A stretch of 64,000 nt of DNA from Blasia pusilla. Lineage: Eukaryota > Marchantiophyta > Marchantiopsida > Blasiales. Location of the stretch: positions 38,812,001-38,876,000 of the forward strand of contig CM114272.1 of assembly GCA_050084515.1 (NCBI GenBank), given 5' to 3'. The notes under the pieces are model-generated. The model did not search any database. It was not told where the DNA came from and worked only from the letters and a program-made list of their open reading frames with translations. Below, one piece after another: positions 21,961 through 32,394 of this stretch. Every line of letters begins with the position of its first letter. Within the stretch, counting starts at the first letter, position 1. Position numbers and translations under genes: made by a program.

Positions 21961-23361
21961 GTGGATGAGCTCCTAGCAACGTATGATTGAAATTGCATTT
22001 TTGAGCTACCTCCACTTGTCGGTCCAGCTTAGAAGAAAGATGGAGGCCGCTTCAAGGCTATGGACCAAAAATCGGATAGTCACCGATGATGCAGACTACA
22101 GCGGACGAGCGCTTCAATCCCAGGTGGTCCTTGGATTGTGTCTTGTCGCCAATGCGGTGGAGCCTTAGAGTGCAGAAGCCCAAGATGCCCCTTCCTTGAG
22201 AGGAACGGAGTCGTGAATACTTCCCAATTTCCTCCCAAAAATGCAGAAACTCCTTACGCCGTGGGTACAACCATACTGTCGGGTGGCCATCAATGTCCGC
22301 ACTGTCAAGCCTCCCCTTTTTGTGTTAGAGTGTGTCCAGCTTACATTTATTTCATAGTGCATGACTACAATTCTACGTCCAAATACACAAGGCTAGAAAT
22401 TCATGTTGGGTCTCGCACTCATCCTATCACGGGTGCAGTTCGGAGACACATCAAGGAGGATGTGGCAAAGAAAGTGGCCGAGATGTACAAAAACTCTCCA
22501 GGATCAAAGCCCGGAGTGATCAAATTGACAACTACATCACAAATTTGTGAACAACTGTTGGGTATCCCTGGCCAAGGGGAGATCATAGCAAGTGAGGAGA
22601 AGCAACTGTGGGAAAATCTTGCATTCTTGGCTGATCCAGAAAGCTTCAAGAACTTATAGCTTCAAATACAAATACTTGAAGGAAAGACCGCGGAGATGGA
22701 TGCCATTACCAGGATCAAGGCCAACTCACGGTTTCCATTCATCCAAAGATAGCAGTTCATGGGCCAAGGAGGTGAGGGATCTAGAGCTTATGTCTTCAAA
22801 ATATCTACTACGAGTTTGTCTAGTGGTTTGGATCTTATTGACAGAATGATGGAGGGAGAAGATCTATTTGGGAGTTGGATAAGCTTTGATATTTGTTACA
22901 GGGTGTTGAATGGATGGTTGACCATGGGTGCACACGTTTATGACTATGTGGAGAAGGGTCTCAAAACCATTTTTTTTGTGAGGTGAAAGCGGAATATGTT
23001 GGCAACTTGAAGATGTGTTGGTTACTCTTACTCGAGGTGGTGAAGGAAAAAAAAACCTCCTCCTAAAATTTATAGGGGGAAGTTCAACCGGAAAGGGAAA
23101 GATTCGATGCTTTCCATTGGCAATAGTTTGTGACTCGCTACACAAAATCCTACATCAAGGAGACTAAGAGAACATAGCATGTAGCTCTACTTCAACGTTG
23201 CAAGGATAGCAAATCCTTAAAACAAGCCATGGAGTGCCAGGAAGAGCTTCATGTGTGGTGGAGAAAGCATGCGCTTGAGGGGAAATACAAAGAGTTATAT
23301 ATGTTCGTGGCTCAGTTGGTGGACCGTCCGTATGAGGCAATGGGGAAACTTTATGTAGCAT
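21961..23361 (+). pseudogene. MTP copy B transposase-like gene, N-terminal and DDE-like exons
   Basis: Matches 49,385-50,841 of copy C. A Cys-rich stretch (SCRQCGGALECRSPRCPFLE, later CPHCQASPFCVRVCPAYIYF) could bind zinc; RLEIHVGSRTHPITGAVRRH follows. The core has SFDICYRVLNGWLTMGAHVY and, in copy C, IYGFKADNAQLGWIAIREVF, whose two aspartates could be DDE residues as in MULE transposases. ECQEELHVWWRKHA follows. A TAG at about 22,657 (TTG in copy C) and frame shifts break it. It ends at donor GTGAGT (23,362). MULE is the best guess; no decisive signature is intact. Confidence 0.5.
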
Positions 23362-23899
23362 GTGAGTTTTCTCCTTTTTTTCCAAGTATGTGGTCCAAGT
23401 GTAAGGTTGAAACCCGTCGGAATCGTATGGGTTGCAAATTATGTAGGTAAAGCAACCAGTCAGAACCGAAAGGTTGCATCACATTGCCGAAAGTCCGAAT
23501 CTGACGGGGTTGGAATTTGTTTATGAAAAAAGATCATCATGCAACCCGTCTTAATGCGATGGGTTGCTATTTTGTTCTAAAAAAGGTTCACCATGCAACC
23601 CGACGGAATCCGATGACTTGCAATATTTTTCTCGAAAATGTTCATCATGCAGCCCGTTAGAATGCGATGGGTTGCTATTTTGTTCTGAAAAAAGTTCACC
23701 ATGCAACCCGTCAGAATCCGACGGGTTGCAAGTTACTTTTTTCCGAAAAATGTTCATCTTGCAAATCGTCGGAATTCGACGAGTTGCAAGTTACTTAAAG
23801 CAAGGAAAAAAAAATCTTGCAACCCGTTGGATTCCGACAGGTTGCAAGCATTGAAAAGTTAGGTGTTCCCTCCATCAATTGATAAGTTTTCGTATGTAG
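23362..23899 (+). repeat. MTP copy B transposase intron with palindrome array
   Basis: Donor GTGAGT at 23,362-23,367 and acceptor CGTATGTAG ending at 23,899, both aligned with copy C. Eight palindrome copies lie between 23,406 and 23,848, mostly 54-58 bases apart and linked by a conserved spacer related to TTTTTCTGAAAAAAGTTCA. The array is entirely intronic. Confidence 0.7.
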
Positions 23900-24188
23900 G
23901 GACTTAACATTTACGAAAATCCCCTCTGCGCCAACACAAGCGGAGCTGAGAGTGTCCATTCCTCGTGGAGGTCATCACAAACATGTCAAAAAATATCTCT
24001 CGTTGAGACATGCCAACAAGACCAGGCAAGAGTAATGCTTCAATATGCAGCCTCCCACACCTTCCTCATAAAAGGCGTAACCAAGGGAAAGGGCCCTTTG
24101 ATTTATGAGCTCTATGTTAGAGCCACTGTTAGATCTGGGGATGAGAAATTGTATGTGGAAGCTTTCAATCAGTGTGTAGCTAGAACTC
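23900..24188 (+). pseudogene. MTP copy B transposase-like gene, exon before the solo LTR
   Basis: Matches 51,699-51,985 in copy C. Readable pieces include ASHTFLIKGVTKGKGPLIYE and RSGDEKLYVEAFN. The exon is interrupted at 24,188 by the solo LTR and resumes at 25,305 (NPLEKDIHI against NPLEKDVHIVRYIHGHVLRR in copy C). No domain recognised. Confidence 0.5.
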
Positions 24189-25304
24189 TGTGATACCCAC
24201 AATTTTGTACTCTTGAAGAATATATCTTTTTATTCAACGAAGACTCTTGTACATTATGATTTTGATTATGATTATTTATTATTATGAGGAAGAATGAGTA
24301 AAATTAAAGAGAATCACAAAGCTCTGTCTACGAAGTGCTTCGCTATATAACGAAGCAGGAAGAAAAGGAGAAAGAAGTACTTCGCTCTTGTACGAAGGGC
24401 GAAGCGCAAAGCACGAAGCACCTGAAATAAGAACGAAGCAGGGAGTACTTCGTCCTCATGAAGTCTAGCGAAGCGAAGCTAAGAATGACTGTGATTTCAA
24501 GCAACGCATGTTAGAACAGTTAGACTAGGAAAGGGCGCGACCCTTTGTATCAAATTGGTAGTTAGGACAGTTTTGTACCGCGGATTCACAGGGATCATAG
24601 GAAAAGCTAAGAGAACCATAGATCTAGGTATGTAGAAATAGTGAAGAGACACTAGCTTCATCAAGAACGCTTTGAATCTTTGGATCACTCCTACTCTAGC
24701 GAGTATTTAAGAAGCAAGATAGAAGCCATAATCATCATTCTCTTACGAAGTCCTTATGCTGTAGGAATGGTCCGAGCAAGGGAGTAGTACCCTCTCGAGC
24801 TTGTATACACTTTGAAGCTTTCTCATTCTTGATGGAGTAGTAAAGCAATCATTCATTCATTCTGATGTGCGATGCTTATGTCTGAGTATTCTTTTTGGGT
24901 CTGTAGAGTGAAGAGTGAATCAGGTGAACCTTTCTCATCAATGAAATAATCAACCTAAGTTGTAGGAAATCTGTTTGACAGAGAGTAGCCTGCCGAGACG
25001 GATTGAGTTCCGAAAGTAGGAGAAGCCAGCTTTCATGTTGAGGTCTCTGTGAGGTTTCTTGATGTCGAGAGGAAAATCTACCTGAACATGCTATCAATTC
25101 CACTAGAGAGAATCGAGAAAAGATCCTTTGGTACTAAGAAAGATCAGAAGATATTGATAAGACATTGAATATAACTCATACACATTTAAATACAACTATT
25201 ACAACAGAATTGTAATTCCGAACTCTCTTTTCCTCAAACAATGATCCTCTTGGGGATCGAACTTATTAAAACGACTGTAAAATAGAAACTCTTGTACATT
25301 ACAA
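24189..25304 (+). mobile_element. G1 solo LTR
   Basis: Begins TGTGATACCCACAATTTTG and ends TTGTACATTACA, with no internal region. The flanks are AACTC (24,184-24,188) and AAATC (25,305-25,309), a 5-bp target duplication with one mismatch. Copy C shows the uninterrupted site at 51,985-52,000. It therefore inserted after the copies diverged and later lost its interior by LTR-LTR recombination. Confidence 0.8.
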
Positions 25305-26467
25305 AATCCTCTCGAGAAAGACATCCACATTAGTGGAGACATTTGTGGGCGTGTTTCGAGACGTCCCATTCAAATGGTAGTACAGCAGTCTTAACGAGAC
25401 TCTTGGAGACCAGATAAGTATATTTACTTCACGCAAGTCAAGCATCAGCATCGAGGGAAGAATCCGGTGATTGATTTGGATGAAAAAATTATCCCACCCA
25501 AATATTCGGAGACACCGGACTGCTCCCAAATTCGAGTTGACCTACCTTCTGCAAAATCAGTGAATGTTTCATTTAAAAATCCCTCTGTAGTTGGAACTTC
25601 CCACCATACAGTCTTGGGGGTAGTTCAATAGTAAGGGATTCCGATAGTTGAGGTTGATTACAACCTCAAGCGGTGGCATATTTCTCGAAGCAACCCCGGA
25701 CGTGGATCCACTTGCAGGGCGGGATATGATGGCATTAGAAGATCATGTGGCACTTTCCTGAATAAGAACTGTACAAGGACATGACAACCAGTGCCAGGTT
25801 TTTGGGAGCCAAAAACCTTTGATCATTTTACCAGAACCGGGGATCAATTGAAGTACTTCCTTTACCCAAATGAATTGTGCGCTTTTCGAAAGTCTTATTC
25901 GGCTGTTATTGGAGCTCCAAGGAATACCCCCACGATTTGGCCCATTGCTACAAGTACCAATTGCACTCAAGAGGAAGTGGAAAATCTTACAAGTGTCGGT
26001 TTAAGACTCGTAGATGGAGGCAGTTTGGAGCATGTTTGCATTACTGAGACCTTTGCATTTCGGATTCAACCCAAGATTGATGTCAATATGTACCCAGAGA
26101 AGGTGGATGATCTCAATCTACTATTTCTCTTCGAGTCTAGAAATGGGATGAAGAGAAACAAACTGTGTAGGCCAACGGTGGAGAGAGCAAAGCGAATCGC
26201 ATCATCTCAGGAGGCAAACATAGAAATCATCGCCACAAAAGACGTTCATAGTGGCAATGGAATAGGAAGGATGTATTGGGTCAAGAACAACACTATGAAT
26301 TCAAGTGTGATAGGGGTGTATGTGGTGCACATCTGTTGCTTTCCCACATGTCCTTGTGATGTCTTTGTCCAACAAGAGACAACTGGGAAAAAGTATTTCC
26401 CTTGGAAGCAAATGTAAAATGTGTTGCTTGTAGTCTTAAGAGAGTCGAAGGTAGGAGTTGGAATCCA
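25305..26467 (+). pseudogene. MTP copy B transposase-like gene, C-terminal region with SWIM finger
   Basis: Continues the exon broken by the solo LTR. From 25,791 to 26,417 the frame is open for 208 codons, containing GAPRNTPTIWPIATSTNCTQ, TFAFRIQPKIDVNMYPEKVD and VVHICCFPTCPCDVFVQQET. The SWIM pattern is intact at CPC, but the second half reads FPWKQM where copies A and C have FPCKHM, losing Cys and His. This is the longest surviving frame of the gene. Similarity to other copies ends at 26,467. Confidence 0.55.
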
Positions 26468-27729
26468 TGGGAGGCTGGTATTCAGGCAGGAGAGAGTAAG
26501 AGAGAAGAGGAAGAGAGGAGAGTCTCTCTTAAAAAAAAAGGGGAGAATCCGCCTCCTCTCTTCTAAAATTTCATTAGTTTCTTTATAAGTTTTTCTCTTT
26601 GAAATGCTAAAAAATTTTAGAAGAGAGTAACAAGTGGACCAGATTGGGTTATAAACTAACCTTGCTTTTCGAGGCTTCAATCCTAAACTAGACACACCAA
26701 GACCACTTAAGCCGTGGTCTATATATATTACTAACGTCACTCTATATGGTAGCCCAAGACTTTCACTGCTGACAGATGGGATTTATTTTCTCCTAAGACA
26801 ATCTTGGAGATTGACAAAGATGATAGCAAATTTGGTGAGTTTGGTAGAAAGTTTTGGAAAGTTCGTTTAAACACATATGTTTGAGGTAAAGAAAGCGACC
26901 CTTAAGGTCTACATGGGTCACCCTACCTACACCCTGAAGCAATCAACCTTTCATCCTGTAAGAATCCGATAAGTTGGTAGACGTCAGGAGTTCAGAAACG
27001 CTAGTAACGAAACAAGTGGAGAGAATGAAATGAAGGTAAGGCATCATCCTTCCATGCAACATGTTGGAATCCGATAGGTTGTCATGTTGATTACTTCCAT
27101 TTTCCTCTAAGTTCTTCCTTGTAGACCTCTCTTCTCTCTTCCTCTCTTCATGCAACTTTTCAGATTCCAATAGGTTGCATGATAGACGAAGGTTGAATCT
27201 AAGAAGAACGGCAAGAATGAAGCCTCCCAACCTAAGGCATGCCAACCTGTGAGAATGCGATAGGTTTCAGGAAATGACGTCTCAATGAGGAATGGTTTGA
27301 AGGAAATGGGGGAACAAGGTGAAGGTGCAGAAGCATGCCAGAATGCCTAAAAGGATTCTGCTGGCACATGAAAAGAAAAATCAGTGAAGTAGACAACTTG
27401 TCGGAATCCAACCGGGTGGAGGACGTTAAACTGGGAAAATATAGTAGCCAATCAATTTAACGTGCAACCTGTCGGAATGCAAGAGGTAGGTAGCCAGACT
27501 GGATTGCAGAGAAAGAGGTTTAAAAAAAACATGAGCGTCCCATAGGCGATAAATCTTACAACATGTCGGAATCCGACAGGTTGCAAGCATGGTCTTTGGT
27601 TTACAACCCAGATTAATCTCACGGGTTGCTCAACGACAATCATCAAGCATAGAGGAATCGCAACCCAGACACACAAGCACCACTACTTAGAAGACACTTC
27701 AAGAATGTTAATATCCTGAAAAAAATAGA
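26468..27729. other. Spacer with hairpin and decayed palindromes
   Basis: No gene seen. 26,480-26,540 is purine-rich; 26,556-26,627 can form a hairpin (CTCTCTTCTAAAATTT against AAATTTTAGAAGAGAG-like). From 26,945 to 27,585 there are about seven degenerate MTP palindromes (for example GCAACATGTTGGA, A, TCCGATAGGTTGT at 27,058), so this part probably belongs to the 3' flank of the copy C minus-strand gene. Confidence 0.45.
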
Positions 27730-27734
27730 AGTCC

Positions 27735-27740
27735 TTTATT
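27735..27740 (-). terminator. Possible polyadenylation signal
   Basis: AATAAA on the minus strand about 50 bases after the stop codon (TAG, 27,792-27,794) of the copy C methyltransferase-like gene. Position and sequence fit a plant polyadenylation signal; unproven. Confidence 0.4.
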
Positions 27741-27791
27741 TCATCTGAGGGAAACTCGGAAATTTACATTTGCCCACTAAATCTAACAACT

Positions 27792-28639
27792 CTAGTCTAT
27801 GATTTCTTCAGCCTCGTTGTCTACAAATTTACTCCTAACTCTCCTTGGTTTCTGGACAAAATGAATGTCTTGGGATACTAGTGGCTCATCTGATTGATTG
27901 TAGATGGGGATTGAGAATGTAGGGGAAGTCAATAGCCTTGCCCCTCTCTAGGTATACCATATCGGTTCCACGTGTGATGTGAAGAGTCCCAACGCCTTCC
28001 CCGGCAAAAAATCTTGTATGCTTTGCAATGTGACACCCATCCTTGATCAATATGTACTCTGCCGCTTGTAACCACCAAATCCCTACTCCAAAATTTTTGA
28101 AACGATTGAACTCAATAAATCCAGTGAACTCACTCGTCATCATCCGAGAGCTCCTCCAAAATTACTGTCGGCCTTGCCCTCTCGATTTTTGGAATGACAG
28201 GTAGGGAAGATGGTGTCACTACCAATGGGTCTAATGTTGGAGCAGTTGCCTTTGGAGGCAAGTTGTAGACTCCCACCAGCCTTTCGTAATCCGCCTTTGT
28301 CTCCTTGCAAAGGTCAAAAAGTTCCGTTCTTCCTTCAATGCAGAGAATGTTCTTGCCACTCTGCCATGCACCTTTGATACTCACCCCTAATAAACCTACC
28401 AAGTCCAAGACCAAATCACTCGGCCTTGAGCATAGCTCAATGAGGGTCTACATCAGGGCAGTTGACTTCTCCCTTCCTCCAAGTAAAGGCGTGCCTTTGA
28501 TCATAAAGAGTCCCGGGGGGGAATTGTAAGGGCTATCCAATGTGACCCCATCCGAGCATGGATCAATTGGATCCGGTATCTGAAACACCTGAAACATATG
28601 CTCCAGTCTCACAAAACAGTAGACATAGGAGTGCTCCAT
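27792..28639 (-). pseudogene. MTP copy C methyltransferase-like gene, last exon (motifs X and I, C terminus)
   Basis: Reads MEHSYVYCFVRLEHMFQVFQ, then GTPLLGGREKSTALM (motif X-like) and, past a stop, MVLDLVGLLGVSIKGAWQSG KNILCIEGRTELFDL (motif I then II-like) of a beta-class DNA methyltransferase. The glycine pattern of motif I is degenerate (VGLLG). Then come ADYERLVGVYNLPPKATAPT, LEELSDDDE, and after frame changes IKDGCHIAKHTRFFAGEGVG and a basic end VQKPRRVRSKFVDNEAEEII before TAG at 27,792-27,794. The acceptor preceding the exon reads GGACAA instead of CACAG in copy B, so the AG is lost. The C-terminal 100 residues are unassigned. Confidence 0.6.
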
Positions 28640-28725
28640 TTGTCCACAAGGCAGGGGCAACACGATGTTAGCTTTAAGGTGGAACAAGCCTATATGTTGG
28701 AAACAGATGGGTTCCTCTACAACTT

Positions 28726-29443
28726 TGTCGTGTGCATACACATTGCTACACAACATACATCGATGTCATCGGAAACACACACAAACATACACGATCCCAT
28801 GCTAACTTATGGCATCCATACACAGAGGCGAGAAGTACCAAAATATCTCCAATAAAGTAAGATCCAATCTCTCTCTACACCATCTCACACCATAGCTCTC
28901 AAAGGTGTGCACTCTCTCTCATGTCTATCCAAACCCACTCTCCTAATGAGAGGCTTGGGTTACACTCACAAGGCAACGCGATGATCGCAGCTATTTTAGA
29001 ATCAAAACAAAAAGGGATAGGGATCAAAATGAATGACTTCAAGTCTTTGCCTGACTTCCAAGGACCATAACTCCGCCACCTTATGCCAAGAGGTTCAACA
29101 AAGAGAGAATGAGCTCTCAAGCTCTCTCTCCTTGAGGTATACCCCTTCCCTCTCCCAAGCTCTCTCCATGGTAACCTATTCCCCCAAGTCATCTCCTTGG
29201 CTCTTGACCTGATGTCAAGGGCCACTTAAAAAAAAAAAAAAGTCGAGCATATACTCAAAATGGTACTTACCTCAAATAGTAAGTTTCTCAATATGGCTCC
29301 AAATGAGCCGAAACGAAGGGGAAACCTGCTCTCTCAGGTTTCCCTGGGCTTCAACAGGCTATCCTTGACCTCCTTGGCATGTCCTCCACTACTCATGCAG
29401 ACGCTCTGCTAGATCCCACCGATCTATCCTAACAGTCGTGACA
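28726..29443 (-). mobile_element. G3 3' LTR
   Basis: On the minus strand it starts TGTCACGACTGTTAGG (29,443) and ends CACACGACA (28,726), 718 bp. The first 585 bp match 42,357-42,872 closely (for example AGTAAGATCCAATCTCTCTC and TACTCAAAATGGTACTTACC). The last 130 bp (28,726-28,857) are repeated at 29,446-29,574. Confidence 0.75.
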
Positions 29444-29445
29444 GC

Positions 29446-29574
29446 TGTCGTGCGCATACACATCATCGCTACATAACATATATCGTTGTCATCGAACACA
29501 CACACAAACACACACGATCCCATGCTAACTCATGGCATCCATACAAAGAGGCAAGAAGTACCAAAATATCTCCA
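29446..29574. repeat. Second copy of the G3 LTR end (about 130-bp direct repeat)
   Basis: TGTCGTGCGCATACACATC through AAAATATCTCCAAT repeats 28,726-28,857 with few differences. It sits between the LTR start and the internal region, next to CACCCCCCTAG, which could be a short polypurine tract on the minus strand. It may be the remains of a tandem LTR. Confidence 0.6.
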
Positions 29575-29762
29575 ATCACCCCCCTAGCTGGTGGTTAGGT
29601 CCCTCGAACTCAAGATAGCCATCTATCCCTACCTACTACGACATACATCTCTAGGACGTTGATAGCATAAAGGTCGGGTGCTCATGTGGCCCCAACGTTA
29701 GTCGCCTTCCTGTCATCCATGTCACAAAAAAATTCAGAATCAAAACCTACCTAGTATCTCCT

Positions 29763-30368
29763 CTATGTACATCTGGGACACATCCATCGTCCCCGAGGAA
29801 CCTTAGTGAAAGGTGGCGTCAGACATGCCATATGCCAACCTCTTGAACATCCATCATAGACTAGCATTGTGGCCGCACCACGAGCAAAACCACACAACAT
29901 ACAACGCAAGCCTACACGAACTACTGCTGAGCTCAAATCTAGTGTATCATCAATGTTAGGAAGGTGACACGACGCACAATTACGCACATGGTCCTTCCAT
30001 AGCATACCATCGCGTCCCTCTTGCAAGAGAACACCGGATGGCAAAACATCACGCACTCTCAGGATAGTGCGCCCTCTAGTCACATCCAATGTCGTCGGTG
30101 CCGTTTGCTGCAAGTAGACATAATCTCCTTGATGAAACCTCTAGATAGCTGGTCGATAACCACCATCCCGAATAGTCACATACCTCAACGTATCTCGATG
30201 CTGCGCAATTGCCAAGTTCTCGAACGCCATGGGCATCACTCTCCGAAACAACTCAGCCCTCTGGGAACATACTCGCATCCATATATCAAGGTCATCAAGG
30301 TCCAGCACCTCACTAGCATCTCGATGAATGGCCGCAAGTAAATCTAGCTCTCGGCCATAAAGTAGCAA
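29763..30368 (-). pseudogene. G3 integrase C terminus with PHD zinc finger
   Basis: One frame, with a single TAG at 30,141-30,143. It starts MLLYGRELDLLAAIHRDASE, the segment after the integrase core, then GDYVYLQQTAPTTLDV, a beta-rich part (GRTILRVRDVLPSGVLLQEG), CASCHLPNID, and finally a PHD finger at 29,763-29,903: CMLC, MLVYDGCSRGWHMACL, TPPFTKVPRGRWMCPRC. The C4HC3 ligands are all present except the third Cys, which is Tyr (VYDGC instead of the usual xCDGC). PHD fingers typically read the histone H3 tail, so this would take the place of the chromodomain that guides integration in chromoviruses (inference). It ends one residue after the finger. Confidence 0.75.
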
Positions 30369-30889
30369 GTACGGTGAAAAAGACCGTACTTAGCATCTGG
30401 ATTGGGTCCGAGCATTGAACGATGCTCGGACTTGATCACACACCATGCACGTGGCAACAAACTGCTTAACGTTAGTCTGCATGCCTCGCCACCAATACTG
30501 AATCTCGAGCAAGCTAATGTCCGCTTCACCCCAAAGTGACCCAACTCCTTGTGGGCATGCGGCACTAGTCGTGCTCTCTACGAAGGATGCAACACTACGC
30601 GTATTCTACCATCCTCCCAAACCCTCAAAACATGTGTCCCCTCCCAACGGAACCATCTGGCCCGCTGTAGGATCCGATCCCGCTCTCTAGCACCCACTAT
30701 GCTTGCAACGCTGCCAATACGAAGGTACTCCAAGACTACTCTATCATCATGAATATCTCGGCTACCTCTCGTCTCCTCACTAGCGTCGGGATCCAAGGAC
30801 TCTCCACTAGACCTCGCCATCGAAGTCTCCACACTCTGGCTCTTCATAGCCAACATGCCTAAATATATTGACGCGTGCCATCTTGGCAC
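30369..30889 (-). pseudogene. G3 integrase N-terminal zinc domain and linker
   Basis: LVGAR-type linker ERDRILQRARWFRWEGTHVL, then PHAHKELGHFGVKRTLA and, in another frame, CMVCDQV, forming the HHCC integrase zinc site. The sequence then jumps at about 30,370-30,400 straight to the post-core segment: the catalytic DDE domain (about 150 residues) is absent, an internal deletion. Confidence 0.7.
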
Positions 30890-30937
30890 TGACTCCTCAT
30901 CACTCTCTCCATGCCATCAAGCTCCAGTTGCATCTCG

Positions 30938-31510
30938 CTAACTTGGGCATGGGTTACGACTCAACCCATCTGCATCTTGGTTGAGCGTCCTAGGTCTATG
31001 AACCACCTGAAAATCATACTCCTGCAACAAAAGAGCCCATCTCGCAAGCTTCCTTGTAAGCTTGTCGGAGTCCATCAACCACTTCAGAGGTTGATGATCA
31101 ATGATGATGGTAAGGGGATTGCCGAATAAGTAACACCTGAAATGCGCGACAACCCACACTGTAGCCAAGCACTCACCCTTATACGAGTTGTACTTTGCCT
31201 CTGCAGCGTTGTTCTAGCGGCTAGAGTAAGCCACCACAAACTCTCTACCCTCATCATCATGGTGGGTGAGCACCGCTCCAAGCCCCAACATGCTCCAATC
31301 TGTGTGCAACTCGAAAGGACGCCCCCTGATCGGTCTCCTCAAGATGGGCGCGGACGTCAACCTATCCTTCAGCAACTGAAATGCTCGCTCCTGCTCATCC
31401 CTCCAGTGCCACTTGTGATCCACCTTGGTCAGCAAGGTTAGCGGCTTCGCAATCGAACTGAATCCCTTGACATACCGCCGATAGAAGTTCGCCAACCCAT
31501 GAATGCGCAA
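30938..31510 (-). pseudogene. G3 RNase H
   Basis: Begins with the RT connection MRIHGLANFYRRYVKGFSSI, then PFELHTDWSMLGLGAVLTHH (first Asp), YNSYKGECLATVWVVAHFRC (Glu region), IIIDHQPLKWLMDSDKLTRK and, at the end, VVHRPRTLNQDADGLSR. The order and motifs are typical of Ty3/gypsy. A stop and a frame change lie near 31,168-31,214. Confidence 0.85.
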
Positions 31511-32394
31511 ACACGGCTCACATCTATAGGGCGAGGAATGCGTGAGATAGCCTCTACCTTTGTCTGTTGAACAGCAAGGCCCCTTGGGTATATTGTATGA
31601 CCCAAGTACTCAATCTGGTCGTAGAAGAACTTGCACTTGCCTGGATGTAGCTTCAGCCCATGTAATTGCAATCGTCGAAACACCTCCTCTAGACGTCGCT
31701 CATGCTCCTCAACCATGGCGCTAAAGACAACAATATCATCAATATAACACCTAGCAAAATCCAGACCAGCCAAGATCCTATCCATGACCCTCTAAAACTT
31801 AGCCATGGCATTCTTTAACCCAAATGGTAAGAACCGCCACTGGTACAAACCATCCTTCCCGTGAGGATCGATGCCCCAAAATTCCGTCTTCTGCCTATCC
31901 TCCAATTTGATAGGCAGTTGATGGTCCGGCTCACAAATCCAATGAACTGAAGACCTTTGCGTGACCAATCGCATCAAAGATCTCCTCAAGGATGGGCATG
32001 GCATACCTATCGAACTTCGTATGCCGATGGATAGTTCGGTAATCCCCACACATCCCCTATCCGTCTAGTTGCTATGCACATCCTTCTTGGCGGGCATGAT
32101 AGTGGCAGATGCATACTCCCCATGCGACATCTCCACTAGTCCTGCTCCGACCAAGTCCTGGCTCCTACTCTGAATCAAATCCCTCTCCATATCACTGTAC
32201 TTGTAGGGTCGTCGGAAGATCGGCGTGTCACTCGACAACTCAATGGGGATCCCCGGTCCCTTCAGCATACCTAGATCCTCCATGCTAAACGCAAAGCAGC
32301 TCCTATAACTCATGAGGAATTGATGTATCCTGCACCGCTCTCCTCTTTTCAACTTAGGGCCCATATCTGGCTCCCAAGTCTCCATCGTGACCAC
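31438..32394 (-). pseudogene. G3 reverse transcriptase
   Basis: IPIELSSDTPIFRRPYKYSD, LVEMSHGEYASATIMPAKKD, WRFLPFGLKNAMAKF and the intact catalytic box YIDDI (31,734-31,748), then HPGKCKFFYDQIEYLGHTIY. Frame changes occur near 32,050-32,065 and 31,786. It is more divergent from G1 than a subfamily, so G3 is a separate lineage. Confidence 0.85.

Larger units (their letters stand above)
15488..26467. mobile_element. MTP element, copy B (divergent methyltransferase-like and transposase-like genes)
   Basis: Collinear with copy C (27,730-53,531 minus nested insertions). The minus-strand gene occupies 15,488-about 21,340 and the plus-strand gene 21,961-26,467. Palindrome arrays sit at 16,047-16,567, 18,662-20,484 and 23,406-23,848. 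Three disruptions are visible: a G2 LTR removes the 3' end of the minus gene; a displaced 3'-terminal fragment (21,463-21,960) replaces the space between the genes and the start of the plus gene; and a G1 solo LTR (24,189-25,304) splits an exon of the plus gene. The right end is truncated at 26,467, where similarity to the other copies stops at GGAATCCA. Confidence 0.65.

Noticed and set aside
26480-26545. Purine-rich run as a terminal inverted repeat of the MTP element
   Set aside because: Similarity to the reverse complement of the right end is only compositional; recorded as a possibility in the hairpin finding, not as a feature.
27886-28143. SET-like or other chromatin domain in the methyltransferase-like protein C terminus (FFAGEGVGTLHI)
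   Set aside because: Only a vague resemblance; no SET catalytic motifs visible.
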